Assembly: GCA_964634755.1 (NCBI GenBank)
Contig: CAZWJH010000001.1
Location: forward strand, 1 to 64,000
Source: JALXDT01 sp964634755
GTDB lineage: Bacteria > Acidobacteriota > Aminicenantia > JAMOAD01
Reading direction: 5' to 3'
Length of the DNA: 64,000 nt
The notes under the pieces: generated by a model
What the model was told of the DNA's origin: nothing
Databases searched by the model: none
What the model saw: only the letters and a program-made list of their open reading frames with translations
Translations under genes and position numbers: made by a program
In this document: piece after piece, positions 8,293 to 17,216 of the stretch
How the letters are laid out: each line of letters starts with the position of its first letter
Numbering within the stretch: position 1 is the first letter of the stretch

Positions 8293-9393
8293 ATGAATAT
8301 TGGCTTTGATATAAGACCTTTTTTAAAAGAAGAGAGCGGAGTCGGAGTTTATTTGAGGAACCTTCTTTTTGCACTTTCAAAAATTGACAAGGAAAATGAA
8401 TATTTTTTATTTTCATCTTCTTTTAAAGATAGGGTTAAAAGAGAACTCCTTCCTTCCTCTGGAAATTTTAAAGTACGGGATATGAGAATCCCTGTTTCAC
8501 TTTTAAATTTTCTTTGGTATAAATACTCTTTTCCACCCATGGGACTATTTTTTTTAAAAAAGCTTGACATTGTTCACTCTCCTGTTCCCAAAAGATTACC
8601 AGGAGGGAAAAAGAAAATTATAACAGTACATGACCTATGTTTTATTGAAAAACCTCTCCTTGTAATGGAAGAAGCTGTGGAATACTTTAAGAATTCTTTT
8701 TTAAAGGAAGTGGAAAAAGCAGATGGAATAATAGCTGTTTCAGAATTTACAAAATCAAAAATTTTAGAAATTGCCGGAACGCGGTATGAAGATAAAATTC
8801 GGGTTATCTATCAAGGCTCTGATATGTTAAAAGTAAAAGCTAAAAAGCCCTTTTTTAATGTGTCTTCCGACTTTCTTTTGGTTGTCGGAACAATAGAACC
8901 TCGGAAAAATCTCTCAAGACTTTTTAAAGCTATGGAAATTGTAAAAAAAGAAATTCCCGATGTGAAACTTATTGTAGCTGGCAAAAAAGGATGGGCATAT
9001 AAGGAAATTCTATCTTTAATTCCTAAATTGGGACTTGATGATAATATAATATTAACAAATTATATTTCAAGAGAGGAGTTAAAATATCTTTATGAAAAAT
9101 CTTCTGCAATAATTTTTCCTTCTCTATATGAAGGCTTCGGATTTCCTCCTCTTGAAGCAGCTTATATGGGGAAAACCGCCATTGTTTCTGACCTTGAAGT
9201 TTTCAGGGAGCTCTATGGTGATTATCCGATTTACTTTGATAAAACGTCTTCGGAGGATATGGCAGATAAGATTTTAAATTTCTTAAAAAATCCTTCAATA
9301 CCTGATAAAAATCTAGCTGAAAAACTTACTCAAAAATTTACATGGGAAAATACGGCAAAAAAAACCCTGTCTTTTTATAATGAGATAAAATGA
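8293..9393 (+). CDS. glycosyltransferase family 4 (GT-B)
   Basis: A retaining sugar transferase of 366 residues. The N-terminal half has SGVGVYLRNLL and HVxDL-type acceptor loops (ITVHDLCF). The C-terminal half has the GT4 nucleotide-sugar site GTIEPRKNLSRL and the ExxGFxxxE motif EGFGFPPLEA. It starts five bases after a TATAAT (8282-8287) with no Shine-Dalgarno site, so the mRNA may be leaderless. It overlaps a second GT4 gene; the pair probably acts in polysaccharide or lipopolysaccharide synthesis. Donor and acceptor are unknown. Confidence 0.88.
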   Translation: MNIGFDIRPFLKEESGVGVYLRNLLFALSKIDKENEYFLFSSSFKDRVKRELLPSSGNFKVRDMRIPVSLLNFLWYKYSFPPMGLFFLKKLDIVHSPVPKRLPGGKKKIITVHDLCFIEKPLLVMEEAVEYFKNSFLKEVEKADGIIAVSEFTKSKILEIAGTRYEDKIRVIYQGSDMLKVKAKKPFFNVSSDFLLVVGTIEPRKNLSRLFKAMEIVKKEIPDVKLIVAGKKGWAYKEILSLIPKLGLDDNIILTNYISREELKYLYEKSSAIIFPSLYEGFGFPPLEAAYMGKTAIVSDLEVFRELYGDYPIYFDKTSSEDMADKILNFLKNPSIPDKNLAEKLTQKFTWENTAKKTLSFYNEIK

Positions 9394-10481
9394 GAATAGC
9401 GGTAGATGCTTATGAGATAAATAGAAATTACACAGGGGTCGGCAGATACACATTTGACCTAATAAATGCTCTTACAAAAATCGACAAAGAAAATGAATAC
9501 ACTCTGTTTTTTAAGGAAAGCTCTGAACTTTCAAGTTCTTTGAAAGAAGTTAATAAGATTTTTCTTCCGTCCGAAAAAGGCTATACTCACTGGCAAAACT
9601 TTATATTAAATCCTGAGTTAAAAAAAGGAAATTTTGATCTCTTTTTTGCGACAAACTATTCTCTTCCCATATTTTTCAAGGGGAAATCGGTTTTAACTGT
9701 TCACGATATTTCATGGAAGGTTCTCAAAAATGATTATTCTTTGAAAGAAAGAATCTTAAAAGAGATAAAAAGTGTAATTAGTTTTAAAAAAGCTTCGCTT
9801 ATTTTTACAGTATCCGAATTTACAAAGGATGAAGTTGTAAAATATTATAAAACAGGCCCCAATAAAATAATTGCAATCCACTCTGCAATAAATGATAAAT
9901 TTCATAGGGCTGATGAGGATGAAATTTCGGATTTTAAAAAGAGATACTCAATTCAAGGGGAAAAACTCATAGGCTTTCTCGGAAGTTTGTTTAAAAGAAG
10001 ACATATAAAGGAGTTAATCGAGGTTTTTAAAAAATTAAGAAAAACGGAGAATAAATTTTCTCTTATCCTTTTTGGCAAAATTTATGACAGTGAAGTAAAA
10101 GAGCTTATTAATTCCGAAGGGATTTTTTGGAATGAAAGAATAGAAGATAAATACATAAATGCCTTTTATTCATCTTTAAATTTATTTGTTTATATATCAG
10201 AATACGAAGGATTCGGTTTCCCCCCTCTTGAAGCTTTGAAATGCGGTATTCCCTCTCTGCTTTTGAAAAGCTCTTCCTTAAAAGAAATTTACGAAAAAAT
10301 CGCGCTTTTTGTGGAAAACCCGTCTCCCGAAATGATTTATGAAAAATTAAAAGAATTCTTCTCAAATGAAAAGAAGTACAGAGACACTATCTTCTCAGAA
10401 TTTAAGAAAAGAGAAAATTATTTCACATGGGAAAGAGCAGCCAAAGAGTATCTTGAAAACATTAAAAGGTTATTCAAATAA
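9390..10481 (+). CDS. glycosyltransferase family 4 (GT-B), second of a pair
   Basis: Paralogue of the upstream gene with a four-base ATGA overlap, so translation is coupled. Features are NYTGVGRYTFDLINAL near the N-terminus, SVLTVHDISW, a weaker donor-binding strand (IGFLGSLFKRRHIKEL) and the C-terminal EGFGFPPLEAL motif. The two genes share about the same length and likely add successive sugars. No other surface-polysaccharide genes flank them, although a UDP-sugar dehydrogenase is found at 46453-47763. Confidence 0.87.
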   Translation: MRIAVDAYEINRNYTGVGRYTFDLINALTKIDKENEYTLFFKESSELSSSLKEVNKIFLPSEKGYTHWQNFILNPELKKGNFDLFFATNYSLPIFFKGKSVLTVHDISWKVLKNDYSLKERILKEIKSVISFKKASLIFTVSEFTKDEVVKYYKTGPNKIIAIHSAINDKFHRADEDEISDFKKRYSIQGEKLIGFLGSLFKRRHIKELIEVFKKLRKTENKFSLILFGKIYDSEVKELINSEGIFWNERIEDKYINAFYSSLNLFVYISEYEGFGFPPLEALKCGIPSLLLKSSSLKEIYEKIALFVENPSPEMIYEKLKEFFSNEKKYRDTIFSEFKKRENYFTWERAAKEYLENIKRLFK

Positions 10482-10495
10482 AATTTTTCCAATTA

Positions 10496-11545
10496 TCAAA
10501 AATCTCCGCTAAGTTTTTTCAGGGAATTTGCTTTAAAGTGTATGAAAATTTTACCCCCTGTTTTAAGATTAAGCCTTTCAAGACTTTGATTTGTTATTAT
10601 CACTTTAAATAAAACCCCTCTGCAACTCACGCTTATTTGAGAATTATAATTCATATTTGTAATCTCAGTTATTTCCCCTTTATAAACATTTAAAGCGGAT
10701 GAATCCAAAGGCTCTTTTGAAACAATTATCTCATCCGCTCTAAGGCTCAAAAATGCCTGCCCTTCTTTTGAAAAGGGGGTATGAAAACATATTTCAGAAT
10801 CATCCACACAAAAAAGATTACCTTGGAATTTCCCCTTAAAAATATTTTTTTCTTTTACAAATGAAGCTATCCATAGGTCTCCGGGATTACTTATAAGCTC
10901 TTTTGGTGCCCCTTCTCTTATTTTTTCACCGTTTTTAATAACCACAAGCTTTTCCGAAAGAGTTATAGCTTCGTCAAAATTGTGAGTTACATATATAATT
11001 GAAACTCCATACTTTTTCCTGATATTTTTAATTAATTTTATATAGTCCTCTTTTTTCTGAGCATCAATTGAACTTAATGGCTCATCCATTAACAAAAGCT
11101 CTGGTTTATAAACAAGTGCTCTAACAAGAGCAACTTTTTGTCTTTCACCACCCGATAAAGTTTCTGGCATTCTTGAAAGAAGATTTTTTATATCAAATTC
11201 ATCCGAAAAAGCTCCAATAATTTCTTCTATTTTATCTCTTTTAAACTTTCTTCTTTTCAATGGGAACTCAATGTTTTCTTTCACTAAGAGATGAGGGAAG
11301 AGTCCTGTGCTTTGAGGTATATAGCCTATGTTTCTTTTTTCCGAAGGAAGTTTTGTTATATCCCTTTCGTTTAGTAAAATCTTGCCATCTGCCTTTAAAA
11401 TTCCTGTTATAATCTTTATAATTGTGGATTTTCCAGCTCCAGAAGGACCTATCAAACTCAATATTTCTCCGTCATCCACTTTGAAACTTATATCCTTAAC
11501 TTCAAAATTTCCTATTTTTTTCTTTATCTTTTCAAGTATGAGCAT
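10496..11545 (-). CDS. ABC transporter ATP-binding protein, molybdate/tungstate type
   Basis: The 349-residue ATPase has Walker A GPSGAGKST, Q-loop GYIPQSTGLFP, signature LSGGERQK, Walker B LLLMDEP and a switch His. A C-terminal TOBE region (about 250-349) of the ModC/WtpC kind should sense the oxyanion. It overlaps the permease stop by one base (TAATG). No ModA/WtpA binding-protein gene adjoins the pair, so that component must be encoded elsewhere. Sulfate or another anion remains possible. Confidence 0.85.
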   Translation of the reverse strand: MLILEKIKKKIGNFEVKDISFKVDDGEILSLIGPSGAGKSTIIKIITGILKADGKILLNERDITKLPSEKRNIGYIPQSTGLFPHLLVKENIEFPLKRRKFKRDKIEEIIGAFSDEFDIKNLLSRMPETLSGGERQKVALVRALVYKPELLLMDEPLSSIDAQKKEDYIKLIKNIRKKYGVSIIYVTHNFDEAITLSEKLVVIKNGEKIREGAPKELISNPGDLWIASFVKEKNIFKGKFQGNLFCVDDSEICFHTPFSKEGQAFLSLRADEIIVSKEPLDSSALNVYKGEITEITNMNYNSQISVSCRGVLFKVIITNQSLERLNLKTGGKIFIHFKANSLKKLSGDF

Positions 11546-12321
11546 TATTTTTTCCTATCTGTAATAACCCTTAAAACGACAAAAACAGTTATTATCAAAA
11601 GAAGTAGAAAAGCCACGGATGGAGCAGAGGATCTCAAACCAAAAGATTCAAACCTATCATAAATCAATGTGGAGATTACTTTTGGGTTATACGCTAAAAT
11701 AACAATTGCACCGAATTCAGAAATCCCCCTCGCCCACATCATAATAGAGCCTGAAATAATATCTCCTTTTACAAGAGGTAAGGAGACCTTCATAAAAGTT
11801 GTAAATTTGGAAGCACCGAGTGTTCTTGAAACAGCTTCCAATTCCTTATCCACTTTTTTAAAGCCTTCTTTAACATGATTAATCAAAAAGGGCACACTTA
11901 CATAGGTCATTGCTAAGATAATCCCTGGTACTTCATTAACAAATTTTATACCGAAAAAAGAGAAAAATTTCCCTAATACAGCATTTCTACCAAAAACTGT
12001 TAAAAGAGCTATGCCGGCAGCAGTATGTGGAATAACCACCGGGATGTCAATAAAAGCTTCAACAGTTTTCTTTAATGGGAAATCATAGTTAGCAAGTATA
12101 TAACCTAACGGAATTCCTCCGAAAATACCGAAAACAGTTGCTATAAGAGAGGCATATATTGTCATTAAAATGGAATTCATTAATTCACTATCTTTGAAAA
12201 AAAAGAAAATATTTGTTGATAAAAGATTGGAAAGAATTTTCAAAATGGGAAGTATTATAAAAATTAATAAAACACCACCTATTAAAAATATTAATATATT
12301 AAAAATCTGGTTTTTTTTCAC
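11545..12321 (-). CDS. ABC transporter permease, ModB/WtpB type
   Basis: Inner-membrane permease of 258 residues with six hydrophobic segments. The cytoplasmic coupling loop EAVSRTLGASKFTTFMKV is the EAA motif. The segment ARGISEFGAIVILAYNPK matches molybdate/tungstate permeases, with the tail more like archaeal WtpB. It starts with GTG at 12321. Tungsten or molybdenum uptake would fit an anaerobe with formate or aldehyde oxidoreductases, though none are in the window. It lies 18 bases after frr and may be read through from its promoter. Confidence 0.83.
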   Translation of the reverse strand: MKKNQIFNILIFLIGGVLLIFIILPILKILSNLLSTNIFFFFKDSELMNSILMTIYASLIATVFGIFGGIPLGYILANYDFPLKKTVEAFIDIPVVIPHTAAGIALLTVFGRNAVLGKFFSFFGIKFVNEVPGIILAMTYVSVPFLINHVKEGFKKVDKELEAVSRTLGASKFTTFMKVSLPLVKGDIISGSIMMWARGISEFGAIVILAYNPKVISTLIYDRFESFGLRSSAPSVAFLLLLIITVFVVLRVITDRKK

Positions 12322-12338
12322 CGAGTTTTTTATTCTGA

Positions 12339-12893
12339 TTAGATTTCCATTATCTCTTCTTCTTTCTTCTCTGCAATTGTCTCTAACTCTTTTATGTATT
12401 TATCAGTTTCTTTCTGAATATCATCATAAAGTCTCTTTTCATCATCCTCTGTTATCTCTTTATCATCCTTCATCTTCTTAACAACATCTCTGTAATCCCT
12501 TCTAATATTTCTTATACTTGCTTTCCTCTCCTCAAGATATTTTTTAACCTTTTTTACCAGGTCTCTTCTTCTTTCCTCATCAAGAGGAGGAACTTTAAGC
12601 CTTATTTGAGTTCCATCATTAATCGGAGTAATTCCTATATTTGCTGCAATAATTGCCTTCTCAATTTTTGAGAGCATATTTTTTTCCCAGGGCTTAATAA
12701 GAATGGAATCAGGAAGAGCAAGATTAAGAGTTGCCACCTGATTAAGTAGCATCATATTTCCATAATACTCCACTTTCACACCATCAACAATTGAAAGTGA
12801 AGCTCTTCCTGTTCTTATCTTTTTTAATTCTGAAGAAAAATTCTCAACCACTTCTCTCATTTCTTTGACCATCTCTTTCTTAAAATCTTCCAT
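12339..12893 (-). CDS. frr: ribosome recycling factor
   Basis: Splits post-termination ribosomes together with EF-G. The 184 residues match the family. Signatures are IRTGRASLSIVDGVKVEYYG, the LPDSILIKPWEK strand and the long helices of the tRNA-mimicking stem (PPLDEERRRDLVKKVKKYLEE). An AGGAGG site precedes the ATG, and a consensus promoter lies upstream (12928-12956). Confidence 0.97.
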   Translation of the reverse strand: MEDFKKEMVKEMREVVENFSSELKKIRTGRASLSIVDGVKVEYYGNMMLLNQVATLNLALPDSILIKPWEKNMLSKIEKAIIAANIGITPINDGTQIRLKVPPLDEERRRDLVKKVKKYLEERKASIRNIRRDYRDVVKKMKDDKEITEDDEKRLYDDIQKETDKYIKELETIAEKKEEEIMEI

Positions 12894-12927
12894 CTTATCC
12901 TCCTTTTTTATTAAATAATAATATTAA

Positions 12928-12956
12928 TTAATACGATTTTCAAGGGAATTTGTCAA
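12928..12956 (-). promoter_or_regulatory. promoter of frr
   Basis: On the minus strand TTGACA (12951-12956), 17 bases, TATTAA (12928-12933), then an AT-rich leader with AGGAGG before frr. Confidence 0.65.
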
Positions 12957-12965
12957 TAGAAAAGA

Positions 12966-13460
12966 TTATTCTTTGTTCAAATTCAAAAGCTCATCCGGTA
13001 TATCAACTACAATTTCCCCTTTTTTAATATCAACACTTTTACAAAACTCCTTCACAAAGGGGATTAAAACTTCTCTTCCCTCATACTTTACCACAAGAAT
13101 TTCATTTCCAGCTTCAACTATTCCGATGACACTTCCGATGTAATTCCCATCTTTCATCTTGATTCTTAAACCTACTAATTCGTGGAAAAAGAATTCATCT
13201 TCCCCTTTTTCAATTGTTTCTTTTTCCGGTATCTTTATCTCTTTACCCCTTAAAAAAAAGTAAGCATCATTATAAGTATCTATTCCTTTAACTTTAAGAA
13301 TTACTTTTTTATTGAAAAATTTAAAATACTCCACCTCCCTTTTTTCAGGAAGGTAAATATGTTTTAGCCCTTTATATCTTAAAATATTAGAAGTAAGGGG
13401 AAGCACTCTGACTTCCCCTTTTACCCCAATTGGTTTTCCTATTTTACCAATTGATATCAA
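12966..13460 (-). CDS. rimM: ribosome maturation factor RimM
   Basis: Assists assembly of the 30S head by binding S19. The 164 residues comprise the N-terminal beta-barrel (IGKIGKPIGVKGEVRV) and the C-terminal PRC barrel (ELVGLRIKMKDGNYIGSVIG, EVLIPFVKEF). Third gene of an rpsP-khpA-rimM operon; the usual next genes trmD and rplS are absent here. Confidence 0.95.
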   Translation of the reverse strand: MISIGKIGKPIGVKGEVRVLPLTSNILRYKGLKHIYLPEKREVEYFKFFNKKVILKVKGIDTYNDAYFFLRGKEIKIPEKETIEKGEDEFFFHELVGLRIKMKDGNYIGSVIGIVEAGNEILVVKYEGREVLIPFVKEFCKSVDIKKGEIVVDIPDELLNLNKE

Positions 13461-13468
13461 AAAAAGTC

Positions 13469-13708
13469 TTATTTGCCCTTTTCAATTATCTCCAGGGTAT
13501 ATCTTCTTCTCTGTTTCATCCCAGCTGCACCGAGAATTGTTCTTATGGCCCTGGCAGTTCTTCCCTGTCTTCCGATTACCTTACCAAGGTCATTTGGGTC
13601 CACTCTCAATTCAAGAATGGTTGTTTGCTCACCATCAAGCTGAGTAACATTAACCTTTTCAGGGTGATCAACTAAAGATTTTGCAATCATTTCTACTAAG
13701 TCCTTCAC
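13469..13708 (-). CDS. khpA: KH-domain RNA-binding protein KhpA
   Basis: A 79-residue single KH domain with the GxxG-type loop VIGRQGRTARAIRTIL. In other bacteria KhpA pairs with KhpB/EloR and binds many RNAs. The location between rpsP and rimM is the classic one. The ATG carries a GGAGGTTACCGTG-spaced ribosome site. Confidence 0.94.
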   Translation of the reverse strand: MKDLVEMIAKSLVDHPEKVNVTQLDGEQTTILELRVDPNDLGKVIGRQGRTARAIRTILGAAGMKQRRRYTLEIIEKGK

Positions 13709-13724
13709 GGTAACCTCCTATAGT

Positions 13725-13973
13725 TTAATTGTTCTTGAATTCTGGTAATTTCTTAAATATAGCCTTCACGGAAGCCGTGGGCTGCGCTCCCTTTGATAAC
13801 CAGTATTTAGCTTTTTCTGTATCCACTTTAATCTCACTTGGGTTTTTGAGTGGATTATAATACCCTATATAATCAATAACTTTTGTTTCTCTTGGCTTTC
13901 TCTTATCAACAATTACAATTCTGTAAAAAGGGCTGTTCTTTCTCCCCATTCTCGTTAATCTGATTGTTACCAT
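13725..13973 (-). CDS. rpsP: 30S ribosomal protein S16
   Basis: An 82-residue ribosomal protein with the signature VTIRLTRMGRKNSPFYRIVI at the N-terminus and the YWLSKGAQPTASV segment. First gene of the operon, with a GGAGGAG site and a near-consensus promoter at 14006-14034. Confidence 0.97.
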   Translation of the reverse strand: MVTIRLTRMGRKNSPFYRIVIVDKRKPRETKVIDYIGYYNPLKNPSEIKVDTEKAKYWLSKGAQPTASVKAIFKKLPEFKNN

Positions 13974-14005
13974 TCTGTTTTCTCCTCCATCAAAAATTAG
14001 TGACT

Positions 14006-14034
14006 ATTTTACCTCTTTTATCGTCAAATGTCAA
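14006..14034 (-). promoter_or_regulatory. promoter of the rpsP operon
   Basis: On the minus strand TTGACA (14029-14034), 17 bases, TAAAAT (14006-14011), about 30 bases before the rpsP ATG. Confidence 0.75.
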
Positions 14035-14059
14035 TCTTTGTTTCACTTAATTCCAAATC

Positions 14060-14088
14060 TTGATTAAAAATTATTAAAATATTATAAT
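14060..14088 (+). promoter_or_regulatory. promoter of tRNA-Ser
   Basis: TTGATT (14060-14065), 17 bases, TATAAT (14083-14088); the mature tRNA begins 11 bases after the -10. Confidence 0.7.
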
Positions 14089-14098
14089 ACACTTCTTC

Positions 14099-14188
14099 GG
14101 AGAGGTGGCTGAGTGGTTGAAAGCGGCGGTCTTGAAAACCGTTTTCCGGGTAACCGGAACGGGGGTTCGAATCCCTCCCTCTCCGCCA
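14099..14188 (+). tRNA. tRNA-Ser(UGA)
   Basis: A class II tRNA of 90 bases. The acceptor stem GGAGAGG pairs with CCTCTCC, the D arm is followed by anticodon loop CTTGAAA with anticodon TGA, and there is a long variable arm (CCGGGTAACCGG). The T arm has GTTCGAATC, and CCA is encoded. It is divergent from the rpsP operon and convergent with ftsK. Confidence 0.96.
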
Positions 14189-14198
14189 TTCACTCTTA

Positions 14199-16400
14199 TC
14201 ATAAAAATTTTCTCTTCAAGATTTCTTCGAGGTATTCTTCACCAACCAAAACCTCTCTCGGTTTACTCCCCTGAGCCTGTCCGACTATCCCTTGCTCCTC
14301 CATCATCTCTATATATCTTGCAGCTTTGTTATACCCGATTTTCATCTTTCTCTGAAGATATGAAGCGGAAGCTTTTCCCGTGTGTATCACTATTTTAAGT
14401 GCCTCTATAAATTCTGCACCTTCCTCTGCAAAAATATCCTCACCACTTGAAAATCCGCTTTCATATCTTGAAAGTACGGATAAATCAAACTTTGGCTTTG
14501 TTTGAGCTCTTAAAAATTTCACAACCCTTGCAACCTCAGCCTCAGATACAAAAGATCCATGCACCCTTATAAGCATTGATGAAGCGGGAGGCATAAATAG
14601 CATATCTCCTTTTCCTAAAAGTTTTTCCGCGCCTGCGGTATCTATAATCGTCTGAGAATCATGGCGGGATGGGACAGTAAGAGCAATTCTTGATGGAAGA
14701 TTATTCTTAATTGTACCAGTTATAACATCCGTGGAAGGTCTTTGGGTAGCCAATATCAAATGAATTCCGGCTGCTCTTGCCATCTGCGCAAGCCTTGCCA
14801 CAGATGTTTCAACATCTTTAGATGCAACCATCATAAGGTCTGCCAATTCATCTATTACTATGATAATATACGGCATAGGTACAATTTCATCCTCAGGCCA
14901 ATCATCCAATCTTTTCATCTTTCCGGATTTGATTGCCCTTATCTTCTCATTATACATTGCAATATTTCTACTCTGAAAAAGAGCCAGCTTCTTTAATCTG
15001 TTTTCCATCTCATATATTGCCCATTTTAGAGCCATTGAAGCTTCTTTGGGATCAAGTACCACCTTTGTTTTAAGATGGGGCAATTGCTCATATACACTAA
15101 ACTCAAGCCTCTTGGGATCAACCAAAATAAAATTAACTTCCTCGGGTGTTGCTCTGTAAAGTATGCTCACAATAATGGAGTGAATAGCTACACTCTTACC
15201 CATTCCCGTTGCTCCGGCAATCAAAAGATGTGGCATTCTGTCAAGCGCTGTAACAACCGGCTCTCCCCTTACATTCTTTCCCAAAACAATAGTCAAAAGA
15301 TTGGAAGAATTCCGGTACTCCGAACTTTCTAAAATCTCCCTTAAATAAATTGTTTGTCTGTTATAATTGGGAATCTCTATACCCAAAGTCTCTTTCCCCT
15401 TAATCCTACTTATCCTAACATTCTCAGCTTTCAGGGCAAGGGAAAGATCTTCCGAAAGAGCGATTACTTGCGAAATTTTTATTCCCCTTTCAGGTTTGTA
15501 CTCAAAGGTGGATATTACAGGACCCGGATGATACTCAACTACTTTTCCGTTTATATTAAACTCTCTTAATTTTTCCTCTATTATTCTCTTTTTGTTGGAA
15601 AGCTCCGTATCATCAACGGATTTTACTCTTTTAGGAGGAGCATCAAGAAGAGAAATAGGAGGAAGCTCAAGGCCCTCCTTCTTTTTCTTTCTTGCAAGAT
15701 TTCTCGTATCTTCGGGCATCAAAATTATCTTCTCCCTCTTTTCTGTTCTTTGAGGAACCTTTGCCGGCTCCTTTTTCTCTCTTACAATTCTTTTCCTCTC
15801 TCTTCCATAATCTTCCTTCTCCCTTATTCTCCTCTCTTTATTTATCTCATACTTTAACTTTAATTCCTTAACAAATAATACAAAATTAGAAATCATTCTC
15901 CTTACTGAAAAACCAAAAGAAAGAATTAAGGAAATAATAAAAAGGAAAATAAAGAACAAGGATGATCCCACATGATTCAAAAGATTGTTAGCAATTGAGA
16001 CCATTCCTTTGCCTAAAACCCCTCCGCCAAGAATGTAAAAGCCTTTAACCTTAATTTTTTCAAAAAGTATTGAAAAGAGAGATCCCGAAGAAATTTGAAG
16101 AAGGACAAACCCCATATAATTTATTAATTTTGTAAATTTTCTCTTGAATGTAAAAAAATCGTAAGAAATCAATAAAATAAATAGAATGAAAAAATAAGCA
16201 CTAAGTCCGAAAATATAAAAGAAAAAATCTGCAAAAAAAGCTCCCGCTTTACCCATAAGATTCCTTACAGGCAAATTTGAAGATGTAAAAATACCGGAAT
16301 CATTGGGATAATATGAAATAAAGCTTAAAAAAAGAAAAATAAAAACAAAAAATAAAAAAATAGCAATAGATTCCTTAACAACCTCTCTTTTCTTGTCCAT
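14199..16400 (-). CDS. ftsK: DNA translocase FtsK/SpoIIIE
   Basis: A septal DNA pump that moves chromosome ends during division. About 733 residues: four N-terminal membrane segments (residues 10-170), a short charged linker rich in Arg/Lys/Glu, then the motor with Walker A GATGMGKSVAIHS and Walker B YIIIVIDELADL. A C-terminal gamma winged helix (IHTGKASASYLQRKMKIGYN) reads KOPS sites. I prefer ATG 16400 to the upstream TTG 16442 because the membrane segments start there. A TATAAT nine bases before this ATG, without a ribosome site, suggests a nearly leaderless mRNA. Confidence 0.93.
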   Translation of the reverse strand: MDKKREVVKESIAIFLFFVFIFLFLSFISYYPNDSGIFTSSNLPVRNLMGKAGAFFADFFFYIFGLSAYFFILFILLISYDFFTFKRKFTKLINYMGFVLLQISSGSLFSILFEKIKVKGFYILGGGVLGKGMVSIANNLLNHVGSSLFFIFLFIISLILSFGFSVRRMISNFVLFVKELKLKYEINKERRIREKEDYGRERKRIVREKKEPAKVPQRTEKREKIILMPEDTRNLARKKKKEGLELPPISLLDAPPKRVKSVDDTELSNKKRIIEEKLREFNINGKVVEYHPGPVISTFEYKPERGIKISQVIALSEDLSLALKAENVRISRIKGKETLGIEIPNYNRQTIYLREILESSEYRNSSNLLTIVLGKNVRGEPVVTALDRMPHLLIAGATGMGKSVAIHSIIVSILYRATPEEVNFILVDPKRLEFSVYEQLPHLKTKVVLDPKEASMALKWAIYEMENRLKKLALFQSRNIAMYNEKIRAIKSGKMKRLDDWPEDEIVPMPYIIIVIDELADLMMVASKDVETSVARLAQMARAAGIHLILATQRPSTDVITGTIKNNLPSRIALTVPSRHDSQTIIDTAGAEKLLGKGDMLFMPPASSMLIRVHGSFVSEAEVARVVKFLRAQTKPKFDLSVLSRYESGFSSGEDIFAEEGAEFIEALKIVIHTGKASASYLQRKMKIGYNKAARYIEMMEEQGIVGQAQGSKPREVLVGEEYLEEILKRKFL

Positions 16401-16607
16401 TTCAAAATAATTATAGCAAATAAAAAGAAAAAATGCACACAATATGTAGGTTAATCACCAGTAATTGCCTAATTATGTTGTGAATTTTTATTTTACGAAA
16501 AGAATCCTCTAAGTTTGTTTTTAAAATCAGTTGCATTAAACAGCTGCTTTACAAATATGTTATAATACAATACTAAAATTTTTTAATATTCCTAGTAAAG
16601 GTGGTAA

Positions 16608-17216
16608 ATGAATATTTATATTGTAAGACATGGTTCAACCGAGTGGAATGAAAAGGATCTTGTACAGGGTAATATTGATATTGAGCTTTCTGAAAAGGGC
16701 AGAGTTGAAGTTGAAAAAACAGCGGAATTTTTAAAAAATATTAGGTTCAAAAGGATTTTTTCAAGTGAAATGAAAAGGGCTTTTCACACTGCTGAAATCA
16801 TTAATAAAAACAAAAACCTTGAAATAACAACAGTGAAAGAGTTAAATGAGCTTGATTGCGGTGAGTGGGAAGGACTTACAATGCAGCAAATCAGAGAGGA
16901 GAGAGCTGATGAGTACTCAACGCTCAGAAAAAATCCTGAGTATAAGATACCGGGAGGGGAATCATTCATGGATGTCGTAAGAAGGTTTAAGGTCGGATGG
17001 GAAAAAGTAATGAGGATGAGCAGCGGTGAAGATTTCCTTTTTGTAACTCACATAGTAATAACAAGAGCCTTTCTCTTTACAAACATGGGAATACCTTACG
17101 AAAGTGTAAGATCTTTTATTATAAACAATGCTTCCTTTACTCACTTTGAATTTGATAATGGGAGATACTTTTTAAAACTCTGGAATTACAGGCCTTACGA
17201 AAATGGAATATATTAA
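16608..17216 (+). CDS. histidine phosphatase family protein (phosphoglycerate-mutase-like)
   Basis: A 202-residue branch-1 histidine phosphatase. The catalytic motif IVRHGSTEWN begins at residue 5, with the second-half SSEMKRAFHTAEII and ELDCGEWEGL segments and the late VTHIVITRAFL histidine. Such proteins can be cofactor-dependent phosphoglycerate mutase, alpha-ribazole phosphatase (CobC) or broad phosphatases; sequence alone does not decide. The ATG has an AAAGGTGG site. It overlaps argS by 14 bases. Confidence 0.85.
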   Translation: MNIYIVRHGSTEWNEKDLVQGNIDIELSEKGRVEVEKTAEFLKNIRFKRIFSSEMKRAFHTAEIINKNKNLEITTVKELNELDCGEWEGLTMQQIREERADEYSTLRKNPEYKIPGGESFMDVVRRFKVGWEKVMRMSSGEDFLFVTHIVITRAFLFTNMGIPYESVRSFIINNASFTHFEFDNGRYFLKLWNYRPYENGIY

